From Catenuloplanes niger (GTDB lineage: Bacteria > Actinomycetota > Actinomycetes > Mycobacteriales > Micromonosporaceae): a stretch of 64,000 nt of DNA. The stretch lies in assembly GCF_031458255.1 (NCBI RefSeq), contig NZ_JAVDYC010000001.1, forward strand, positions 496,001 through 560,000. Reading direction: 5' to 3'. A program made the translations under genes and the position numbers. Of the stretch, positions 1 through 6,100 are shown piece after piece. Numbering within the stretch: the stretch's first letter is position 1; the number at the start of each line of letters is the position of its first letter. The notes beneath the pieces are model-generated. The model was not told where the DNA came from and made no database searches. It saw nothing but the letters and a program-made list of their open reading frames with translations.

Positions 1-200
1 ACGATCTCGTCCTGCCGGACGTGCCGCGCCTCGAGGATGCCGGAGATCCAGCCGCAGAGCAGCCCGTACGCCGCGTCGTTCTGTGCGATGTTCGCGCTGG
101 CGCCGTTGACCGGGCCGAAGCCCTCGCGAACCTTGTCGATGCTGCCGGCGTGCGCGCGGATCTGGTCCGCGTCCGCCACCCAGCCCTGACCGGATGCCAT
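1..200 (-). CDS. ESX/type VII secretion-associated protein, EspC-like (partial)
   Basis: The C-terminal part lies beyond the left edge. The visible 66 residues begin MASGQGWVADADQIRAHAGS and form a predicted amphipathic helix followed by a second helical stretch (YGLLCGWISGILEARH). This resembles the short helical proteins that accompany type VII (ESX) secretion in actinobacteria, such as EspC-like secretion targets. It starts 3 bp after the stop of the YbaB-like gene, whose last codons supply a G-rich ribosome binding site, so the two are probably cotranscribed leftward. The family call rests on pattern and neighbour only; no WXG motif is visible in this fragment. Confidence 0.6.
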   Translation of the reverse strand, partial: MASGQGWVADADQIRAHAGSIDKVREGFGPVNGASANIAQNDAAYGLLCGWISGILEARHVRQDEI

Positions 201-203
201 CCG

Positions 204-656
204 TTACCCCCGCCAGCCGTGACCGTCGTATCCGGCGCCCGGCCCCCACTCGTCCGGGTCCGGCTCCGGGCGCAGCTTGCGGTCGACGCGTTCGGCGATC
301 GCGCGCGCGGCCGCGGACTCGGTGCCGACCGTCTCCGCGATGATCTCCTGGGAGCGGTCCGCGACCTGGCCCTTCGCGGTCCGGATCGTCTCCATGATCG
401 TGCGGGCGACCACGTCCGGCGCGACCCGCTGGATGCCGCGGTGCAGCGTCAGGTCCAGCAGCGCACCGGTGTTGTCCACCGTGACCTCGCACAGGTTGTG
501 CTCGTCGGCGACCGTCACCCGGAGCGCGTCGAGCCGCTCGCTCATCACCCTGGTGTCCGCCGCGAGCTTGTCGATCCGGCCCTTCCAGGCACGCATCCGA
601 TCCATGGCGCCCTCGGGATCCAGAATCCCGCCCCCGCCCAGAGCTCCGGTCTCCAT
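204..656 (-). CDS. YbaB/EbfC family DNA-binding-like protein
   Basis: 150 residues. An N-terminal helix (about residues 14-45, MDRMRAWKGRIDKLAADTRV) is followed by a beta-rich centre (VTVDNTGALLDLTLHRGI) and a long C-terminal helix (about 82-126). This is the helix-strand-helix order of YbaB/EbfC nucleoid-associated proteins. In Micromonosporaceae such copies often sit upstream of ESX-type secretion genes, and the next gene here (3 bp downstream) fits that. The start is the ATG at 656, the first one before the helix. The role is either DNA binding or a part in the secretion locus; this cannot be decided from the sequence. No gene is seen from 657 to 908. Confidence 0.75.
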   Translation of the reverse strand: METGALGGGGILDPEGAMDRMRAWKGRIDKLAADTRVMSERLDALRVTVADEHNLCEVTVDNTGALLDLTLHRGIQRVAPDVVARTIMETIRTAKGQVADRSQEIIAETVGTESAAARAIAERVDRKLRPEPDPDEWGPGAGYDGHGWRG

Positions 657-908
657 GCGCCTCCCCTCACCGGTCCGCGTTTCGCCGCGGACATCGTAAG
701 TGCCCGCCGCCACCGCCCCGGCGGCCGTCCCGCCGCGGCCGGCATCCGCGCGGCCGGCGCACCGTGCCGGTTGTCGGAATGCGGGTTCCGCTCCGCAAGA
801 ATTCGACGAGATGACGACAATTTTGCGCAGGCGCCTTGCGACGGCATCGGTGAGCTTCGTAGCGTCACCGCGTCCATCGACACGGAGGACTCTCGTCGCG
901 TCCCTGCT

Positions 909-1226
909 GTGCCGCGCCGGACGGGCGATCGTGACCGCCTCGCGCGGCTCCTCGACGACCCGGAGCCCGCCGTGCGCCGGGCCGCCGCGGCCGGCCCGGC
1001 CCCGCCGGTGGACCGGATCATCGCGCCGCTCGACGACCCGGATGCCGGTGTGGCCGCGTCCGCCGCCGCGAATCCCGCCCTGCCCGTACCGGTGATGTGG
1101 TCGCTCCTGGGTGTCCGGGCCCCACCGGCACGGACACCCGGGAGCCCTGACCGGCCGGGCGGTCAGGGCTCCGGGATGAACGCGGCCGCGAGCTCGGTGG
1201 CGACGGTCCAGCCGAGGCTGCGGTAG
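909..1226 (+). pseudogene. Leucine-rich variant (LRV) repeat fragment
   Basis: In this frame the peptide holds two tandem segments, LARLLDDPEPAVRRAAAAGP and IAPLDDPDAGVAASAAANPA, each with the LL-DDP-x-VR-x-AA-NP pattern of LRV/HEAT-like repeats common in actinomycetes. Third positions are mostly G or C across the repeats. Only about two repeats are present, no good ribosome binding site precedes the GTG at 909, and the frame runs about 64 bp into the convergent acetyltransferase gene. I read it as a decayed remnant of a longer LRV protein. A small functional gene is possible. Confidence 0.35.
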
Positions 1227-1801
1227 AGGGCGTGGCCGTCCGCGGTGGCGGCGAGCACGCCGGTCCGGATGCCGCGGCGGGCCGCGTGGTCGCTCAGCGC
1301 GCGGATGACGACGGTGCCGAGGCCACGGCGGCGGTACTCGGGGACGGTCTCGACCTGGTCGATGACGCCCCAGCCGCCGCCGGGGGCGAGCCGGCCGGAG
1401 GCGGCCAGGTCGCCGGTCCGGTCGTGGCGGACCTCGGCGGTGAGCACGCCCGCGTGATCGGCCTGGACCGTGACCTCGAACGGCCGTGGCGCCCGGACCG
1501 CGCCGGTGGTCAGCGACGCGGTCATCAGCGGGTTCGACTCGAACATCTCCCAGTGCGCCGGCAGCGCCGCGCGCAGGTCGTGCGCGCTGCCGTCCAGCTT
1601 GATCCAGGCACCGGGCGTGGTGACCTCCTCGCCGAGTTCGCGAAGGTAGGCGGGGTCCCAGGTGTGCAGCAGGTAGCGCAGGCGGTGGCCGGGCCGGCCG
1701 ACGTCGAAGAGCAGGCCGCCCGGGATGGTGACCACGGCCGGGATCCGCCGCGACCGCGCCCAGCCCCGGCCCCACCCGACCACCAGGTCCTCCCGGCTCA
1801 C
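1163..1801 (-). CDS. GNAT family N-acetyltransferase
   Basis: 212 residues. The C-terminal half carries the GNAT fold: strand VIDQVETVPEYRRRGLGTVVIRAL (about 146-169) contains the acetyl-CoA pyrophosphate-binding loop of the R-x-x-G-x-G type, followed by LYRSLGWTVATE, the usual last strand and turn. The N-terminal ~100 residues (LLFDVGRPGHRLRYLLHTWDP) are a separate region seen in some two-part actinobacterial GNATs. The substrate is unknown. A tandem 18-bp repeat lies directly upstream of its start codon, so its leader and promoter are unusual. Confidence 0.85.
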   Translation of the reverse strand: MSREDLVVGWGRGWARSRRIPAVVTIPGGLLFDVGRPGHRLRYLLHTWDPAYLRELGEEVTTPGAWIKLDGSAHDLRAALPAHWEMFESNPLMTASLTTGAVRAPRPFEVTVQADHAGVLTAEVRHDRTGDLAASGRLAPGGGWGVIDQVETVPEYRRRGLGTVVIRALSDHAARRGIRTGVLAATADGHALYRSLGWTVATELAAAFIPEP

Positions 1802-1832
1802 CGCGGGCCCCGGCCGGCAGCCGCCGCGACAG

Positions 1833-1967
1833 CACGGGAGGCCGGCGCCACGCGGGAGGCCGGCGCCACGCGGGAGGCCGGCGCCGCGCGGGAGGCCGGC
1901 GCCACGCGGGAGGCCGGCGCCACGCGGGAGGCCGGCGCCACGCGGGAGGCCGGCGCCACGCGGGAGT
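1833..1967. repeat. 18-bp tandem repeat (minisatellite), about 7-8 copies
   Basis: The unit CGCGGGAGGCCGGCGCCA is repeated head to tail with almost no variation (one copy has G for A). It lies between the 3' end of the VOC gene (2042) and the start of the GNAT gene (1801), so any GNAT transcript from further upstream runs through it. The unit is divisible by three, which creates an artificial open frame (minus strand, repeating Arg-Val-Ala-Pro-Ala-Ser). I see no evidence that this frame is translated. Confidence 0.9.
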
Positions 1968-2041
1968 GGGAGGTGCGGGTCAGCGGCGGCGCGGGGCGTG
2001 TGGTCCGGGTGCGGGCGGCGAGCACTGTGGACACCGGTTGA

Positions 2042-3373
2042 TCATCCAGCACGCCTCAGTGAATCATGCGCCGGCCGGGTCTCCGGCGCGGCGGGGTCCG
2101 GGTGCGCCAGCGCTTCGGGCGCACGGAAGACGATCGCGGCGCCCAGCGCGGCCGCGGCCGGCACGACGATCTCGCCGGGCCGGGGCGCCGTGTGCGGGAC
2201 GTTCGCGGAGGCGAGGTGCCGTTCGGTCTGCCGGAGGTCGGCGACGGCGACCGTGAAGGCCGAGAAGACCAGCGAATGGCCGGTCAGCAGCGTGATGACG
2301 GCATCACCGGCGCGGAGCCACGCGACGCCGTCGGCGCGCTCGGCCCGCCGCCCGACGAGGCGCTCGTAGCGCGACACCACGCCGGGGAACGCCGCACGTG
2401 GCACGCGGAGCATGCAGCCGGTCAACGCCGTCGCGCCGTTCGGGTGGCCGACCGGGTGCTCACCGGCCGCGATGCTCTCCGCGATGCCGATCCGGCCTTC
2501 ACCGCCGCCGTGATCGCCGGTGCGACCGGCACCGCCGGCGCGTTCCCTACCCTCTGCGCCGTGATCGTCGCGGTCGCAGCGGTCGCCGCAGCCGTCGCGG
2601 CCATCGTGGTCACCGCGGCCATCGTGGTCACCGCGGTCACCGCGGCCATCGCGGCCATCGCGGCCATCGCGGCCATCGCGGCCATCGCGGCCATCGCGGC
2701 CATCGCGGCCATCGCGGCCATCGCGGCCATCGCGGCCATCGCGGTCAACGCGGCCATCGCGGCCATCGCGGCCATCGCGGTCAACGCGGTCAACGCGGCC
2801 AACGCGGCCAACGCGGCCATCGTGCTCTCCGCCGGAACCGCGGCGATCAGCGGCGCCGGGATCGGCGGCGCTGCGGTCGTCGTCGAGTTCGAGGAAGTGG
2901 CCGGCGGCCATGCCGCCGGGGACGCGGCGCTGGATCGGGTGGACGCCGCCGTGCCCGAGACCGGCCTCGTCCAGGCGGGTCGCCGCGGCGTGCACGTCCG
3001 GTGCGCCGAGCATCAGGATGCGCAGCCCCGGGCCGTGGTCGAGCCATGCGGTCAGCCGCGCCGCGGCCGCGCGGGCGGCGGCGAGCAGGGCGGGGAGGCG
3101 GTCGTCCGGTACCGCGATCGGCCGCGGTTCCGCGTCGTCCGGGATCGGCTGGTGATCGTCGACGGCGGTCACCAGCTCCACGAACGATCGGTCCAGGTAG
3201 ACGTGGCTGTTGGCGGCGCCGATCGGGCGGGCCGCCGCGCCGGGCGCGTCCGGCAGCATCGGGTAGGCCGGCGGCGCCACCGTGAAGCCGAGCCGCCGGT
3301 ACGTCTCGATCGCCGCGGCCAAATTCGGCACGACCAGGCCGACGTGGTGCAGTCCGTCGACGTCTCCACGCAT
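2042..3373 (-). CDS. VOC (glyoxalase/bleomycin-resistance fold) protein with Asp-Gly-Arg repeat insertion
   Basis: The N-terminal half (MRGDVDGLHHVGLVVPNLAA, then FVELVTAVDDHQP, up to about residue 165) is a VOC/glyoxalase module ending in HFLELDDD. The C-terminal half (GCMLRVPRAAFPGVVSRYER to the end) is a second, divergent VOC half. Between them lies a very long run of Asp-Gly-Arg triplets encoded by a 9-bp DNA repeat. The reading frame is intact across the whole repeat. VOC proteins are metal-dependent lyases, dioxygenases or drug-binding proteins; the substrate here is unknown. I chose the ATG at 3373 because the fold starts there; an upstream in-frame ATG at 3445 would overlap the divergent promoter. 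Confidence 0.75.
   Translation of the reverse strand: MRGDVDGLHHVGLVVPNLAAAIETYRRLGFTVAPPAYPMLPDAPGAAARPIGAANSHVYLDRSFVELVTAVDDHQPIPDDAEPRPIAVPDDRLPALLAAARAAAARLTAWLDHGPGLRILMLGAPDVHAAATRLDEAGLGHGGVHPIQRRVPGGMAAGHFLELDDDRSAADPGAADRRGSGGEHDGRVGRVGRVDRVDRDGRDGRDGRVDRDGRDGRDGRDGRDGRDGRDGRDGRDGRDGRDGRGDRGDHDGRGDHDGRDGCGDRCDRDDHGAEGRERAGGAGRTGDHGGGEGRIGIAESIAAGEHPVGHPNGATALTGCMLRVPRAAFPGVVSRYERLVGRRAERADGVAWLRAGDAVITLLTGHSLVFSAFTVAVADLRQTERHLASANVPHTAPRPGEIVVPAAAALGAAIVFRAPEALAHPDPAAPETRPAHDSLRRAG
2639..2822. repeat. 9-bp microsatellite-like repeat coding for (Asp-Gly-Arg)n
   Basis: The unit GCGGCCATC occurs about twelve times in perfect tandem from about 2641 to 2750. It then continues with variants (GCGGTCAAC, GCGGCCAAC) to about 2820, and looser copies extend from about 2595. 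On the coding (minus) strand it reads GAT-GGC-CGC. Variant units give Asp-Arg-Val and similar. The period of nine keeps frame, so copy-number slippage would lengthen or shorten the protein without breaking it. Confidence 0.95.
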
Positions 3374-3405
3374 CGCGTTCCACCTCCGGCGACCAGGATA
3401 GGACC

Positions 3406-3449
3406 ATTGACTTTCCAAGACGGAATGTGATTGACTTTCCGTCATGGAA
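3406..3449 (+). promoter_or_regulatory. Two TTCC-N5-GGAA dyads, candidate operator
   Basis: Two dyads TTCC-N5-GGAA lie at 3413-3425 and 3437-3449, their centres 24 bp apart. They are embedded in a direct repeat ATTGACTTTCC (3406-3416 and 3430-3440). The second dyad overlaps the ATG at 3444. The position suits autoregulation by the winged-helix protein encoded by the second gene of this operon; the binding itself is inferred. Confidence 0.5.
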
Positions 3450-3887
3450 AACGACCCGGCGGCCCAGCTCGCCGCGATCTCCGAGGCCCGCTCGACGCTG
3501 GCCGACCGGCTGGTGACCCCGTGGTGGTACCACCCGGTCTTCGGTCTCGCCGTCGCCGGCTTCGTCGTCGGCTACGGCTTCGGCAACACGGTTGTCCGGT
3601 TCGCCTCCGCCGCGGCGTTCATCCTGGTCTGCATCGGGCTGGCGCAGGTCTACAAGCGCCTGACCGGCGTCTGGGTCTCCGGCCTGGACGCGGGCCGGGC
3701 CAGCCGCTGGGCGAAGGCGACGGGCGCGCTGATCGGCATCGCCGCGATCTCGTCCTGGTCGATCGGCAGCTACACCGACCTGGACTGGCTGATCTGGTGC
3801 ATCGCCGCGCTCGCGTTCGCCGTGATCGTCGTGGTCGGCCGCCGGTTCGACGCCGCGCTGCGCGCCCAGTTGCGGGCGGGCGCGTGA
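3444..3887 (+). CDS. Small integral membrane protein
   Basis: 147 residues with three to four hydrophobic segments (about 31-46 FGLAVAGFVVGYGF, 53-67 ASAAAFILVCIGLA, 93-110 and 117-133 WCIAALAFAVIVVV), separated by short charged loops. There is no recognisable domain. Its stop codon overlaps the GTG of the following winged-helix regulator, an arrangement common for membrane proteins of unknown role paired with PadR/MarR-like one-domain regulators. A dyad overlaps the start codon, suggesting repression of the pair. Function unknown. Confidence 0.8.
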   Translation: MENDPAAQLAAISEARSTLADRLVTPWWYHPVFGLAVAGFVVGYGFGNTVVRFASAAAFILVCIGLAQVYKRLTGVWVSGLDAGRASRWAKATGALIGIAAISSWSIGSYTDLDWLIWCIAALAFAVIVVVGRRFDAALRAQLRAGA

Positions 3888-4168
3888 CCGAGCCGTTCGA
3901 CGAGACGATCCACGCGCCGCACCGGCTGCGGATCTGCGCGTTCCTCGACGCGACCAGCAGCGCGGAGTTCGGCGCGCTGCGGGAGATGCTCGGCGTGGCC
4001 GACTCCGTGGTCAGCAAGCATCTGAAGGTGTTGCAGGAGGCGGGTTACGTCACCATCGCGAAGCCGACCGGGCGGGGCCGCGTCAAGACCTGGGTCAGCC
4101 TGACGGCCGACGGCAAGGCCGCCTACGCCCGCCACGTCGCGGCCCTCCGCGCCCTGATCGACGGCTGA
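3884..4168 (+). CDS. Winged-helix (MarR/ArsR-like) transcriptional regulator
   Basis: 94 residues, a single winged-helix domain. IHAPHRLRICAFLDA leads into the helix-turn-helix FGALREMLGVADSVVSKHLKVLQEAGYV, and the wing is IAKPTGRGRVKTWVSLTADG. It matches the stand-alone winged-helix group in which PHRLRI and SVVSKHLKVL are typical. It starts at GTG 3884, overlapping the stop of the membrane protein by 4 bp, so it is translationally coupled. It probably represses its own operon through the TTCC-N5-GGAA dyads. The last 17 bp including the stop codon are directly duplicated just downstream. Confidence 0.85.
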   Translation: MTEPFDETIHAPHRLRICAFLDATSSAEFGALREMLGVADSVVSKHLKVLQEAGYVTIAKPTGRGRVKTWVSLTADGKAAYARHVAALRALIDG

Positions 4169-4194
4169 CCCTGATCGACGGCTGACCAGGGACA

Positions 4195-4277
4195 ACCGGC
4201 CGCACCCCGCCCCGCACACAACCGGCCCGCACACGACCGCCCCGCACCCAACCGGCCCGCACACGACCGGCCCGCAC
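4195..4277. repeat. Short ~15-bp tandem repeat between convergent genes
   Basis: Units close to CCGGCCCGCACACGA recur about five times with substitutions, in the gap between the winged-helix regulator and the convergent LysR gene. Immediately before it, 17 bp ending in the regulator's stop codon (CCTGATCGACGGCTGAC) are present twice in tandem at 4155-4187. No gene is seen here. Confidence 0.7.
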
Positions 4278-4311
4278 GCTCGGACGCCGGGTTCCGCGGT
4301 GTCACCGCGGG

Positions 4312-5151
4312 TCAGCGGCCGGTGGCCGCGGTGTTTCGGAGCCGGGTGGCCACCCGGACGAGCGCGGCCACGGTCAGCGACCGGCTGTGCGCCGGCCAGG
4401 CGATGCGGGTGGTGACCGGTGGCGCGCCGTCGAGCGGAACCGCCACGACGCCGCCGGGCAGGGACGGCCGGGACGACTCGGGCAGGACGGAGAACGCCCG
4501 GCCGAGCGCGATCAGCTGGAGCAACTGCGTGCCGTCGCGGACGTCCAGCTCGGCGCCGGGCCAGCACGGCTGCGGCAGGTCCGGCAGTTCGTCAGCGGTC
4601 ATCGCGCCACGGGCGGCGAGCGGGTGCCCGGCCGGCAGCACCACCACCTGCCCCTCGGTGGCGATGTCCTCGTGATCGAGGCCGCCGAAGCCGTGCCCGT
4701 CCGCGAAGAGGAGGGCCACGTCGGCCCGGCCGTCGCGCAGCATCCGCTCCGGCTCACCCGGCGTCAGGTCCGCGAGGACCACCTCGACCGCGGCCGCGTC
4801 CGGCTCCGCGGCGTAGGCGTCGAGCAGCGTGGCCAGCAGTTCCACGGACACGCCGGCCTTCGCCACCAGCACGATGCCGGGACGCCCGCCCGGTGCGGCG
4901 CGGCGGGTGCGCCGGTCGGCCGCCTCGACCGCCTCCAGCGCGTTGCGCCCCTCGTCCAGCAGGACCGTGCCGGCCGCGGTGAGACTGACCGTGCGGCCGG
5001 CGCGGACGAACAGCGGCGTACCGAGGCGGCGCTCCATCTTCTGGACCGCGCGGGACAGCGCCGGCTGCGCGATGCCGAGCCGCTCCGCCGCGCGCCCGAA
5101 GTGCGACTCCTCGGCGACGGCGACGAAGTAACGCAGCTCCCGGGTCTCCAT
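4312..5151 (-). CDS. LysR family transcriptional regulator
   Basis: 279 residues. The N-terminal winged helix METRELRYFVAVAEESHFGR and AAERLGIAQPALSRAVQKME is typical of LysR proteins that start 'M-E-x-R-x-L-R-Y-F'. The rest is the periplasmic-binding-like effector domain (IVLVAKAGVSVELLATLLDAY onward). It is divergent from the SDR gene with about 110 bp between starts, so it probably regulates that oxidoreductase in response to an unknown small molecule. Confidence 0.9.
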   Translation of the reverse strand: METRELRYFVAVAEESHFGRAAERLGIAQPALSRAVQKMERRLGTPLFVRAGRTVSLTAAGTVLLDEGRNALEAVEAADRRTRRAAPGGRPGIVLVAKAGVSVELLATLLDAYAAEPDAAAVEVVLADLTPGEPERMLRDGRADVALLFADGHGFGGLDHEDIATEGQVVVLPAGHPLAARGAMTADELPDLPQPCWPGAELDVRDGTQLLQLIALGRAFSVLPESSRPSLPGGVVAVPLDGAPPVTTRIAWPAHSRSLTVAALVRVATRLRNTAATGR

Positions 5152-5261
5152 GAACGAAACGATAACCGCGCGGCATCGGTCGCCGCCCGATCGGTATTGG
5201 AGGTCACGCCCGGTACGGCCGCAGGATCGATCCCGGAGAGAAGACCCGATGGGAGCAACAC

Positions 5262-6051
5262 ATGGATCTGCAACTGGCCGGCAAGCGCGTCCTGGTCACC
5301 GGCGCCAGCAAGGGGCTCGGGCTCGGGCTCGTGCGGGCCTTCACCGACGAGGGCGCCAAGGTGGTCGCGGTCGCCCGGCGCAGCACCCCGGAGCTGGACG
5401 CGACCGGCGCCACGTTCGTGGCGGCGGACCTGACCCGGCCGGACGGCCCGCGGCGCGCGGTGGAGACCGCGCTCGAGGCCGACCCCCGGCCTCGACGTGG
5501 TCGTCAACAACGCCGGCGGCGGCAACCTGCCCGGCGCGGCCTTCGGTGACCTGCTCGAGGGCGACGACGACGTCTGGACGGAGATCCTCGCGCTGAACCT
5601 GTTCGCGGCGCTGCGCGTGATCCGGGCCGCGTTGCCCGCGCTGACCGAGGCGCGCGGTGCCGTGGTCAACATCAGCTCGAACACCGCCCGGCTGGCCGGT
5701 GGGGGCCCGCTGCCGTACGCCGCCGCGAAGGCCGCGCTCAACCTGTCGTCCCGGGTGCTCGCGGAACGGCTGGCCGGCTCGGGCGTACGGATCAACACGG
5801 TGTCGCCGGCCGGCGTGCGCTCCTACACCCAGGAGGGCCCGGACGGTTACGTGGCCACGCTCGCGGCGCATCTGGGCATGGATCACGCCACGCTGCTCGC
5901 CGGCCTGCCGGCGCAGGGCGGCATGCTGACCGGGCGGCTGGCCGAGCCGGACGAGATCGCCCGCGCGGTGCTGTTGCTCGCCTCCCCGGCCATGCCGAGC
6001 GCGATCGGCCAGAACTGGAACGTGGACGCCGGCGCGGTCAAGGTGGTCTGA
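5262..6051 (+). pseudogene. SDR family oxidoreductase, frameshifted
   Basis: The first frame (from ATG 5262) has the Rossmann start LAGKRVLVTGASKGLGLGL (T-G-x3-G-x-G). The second frame continues with VVVNNAGGGNLPG, NISSNTARLAGG, the catalytic Y-x3-K (PYAAAKAALN) and the C-terminal GRLAEPDEIARAVLLLASP. The two halves are joined by a +1 shift in a run of five C at 5483-5487: four C would give continuous coding of about 262 residues, the normal SDR length. No other defect is visible, so this may be a sequencing error or a recent mutation. The LysR gene upstream is the likely regulator. Confidence 0.8.
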
Positions 6052-6059
6052 GCCGGACG

Positions 6060-6091
6060 ATCCAGCGGGGGTACGCGTACCCCCGCTGGAT
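6060..6091. terminator. Perfect 32-bp palindrome, bidirectional terminator
   Basis: The arms ATCCAGCGGGGGTACG and CGTACCCCCGCTGGAT are exact reverse complements with no loop bases between them. It sits between the convergent SDR gene (ends 6051) and putA (ends 6101), followed on the plus strand by a T-rich stretch (TCTGCTCTTCT). It probably terminates both transcripts. Confidence 0.85.
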
Positions 6092-6100
6092 TCTGCTCTT

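Noticed and set aside
2639-2822. Short regular repeats suggesting a CRISPR array.
   Set aside because: The period is 9 bp with no spacers, and the repeat is in frame inside a VOC gene. No cas genes are present.
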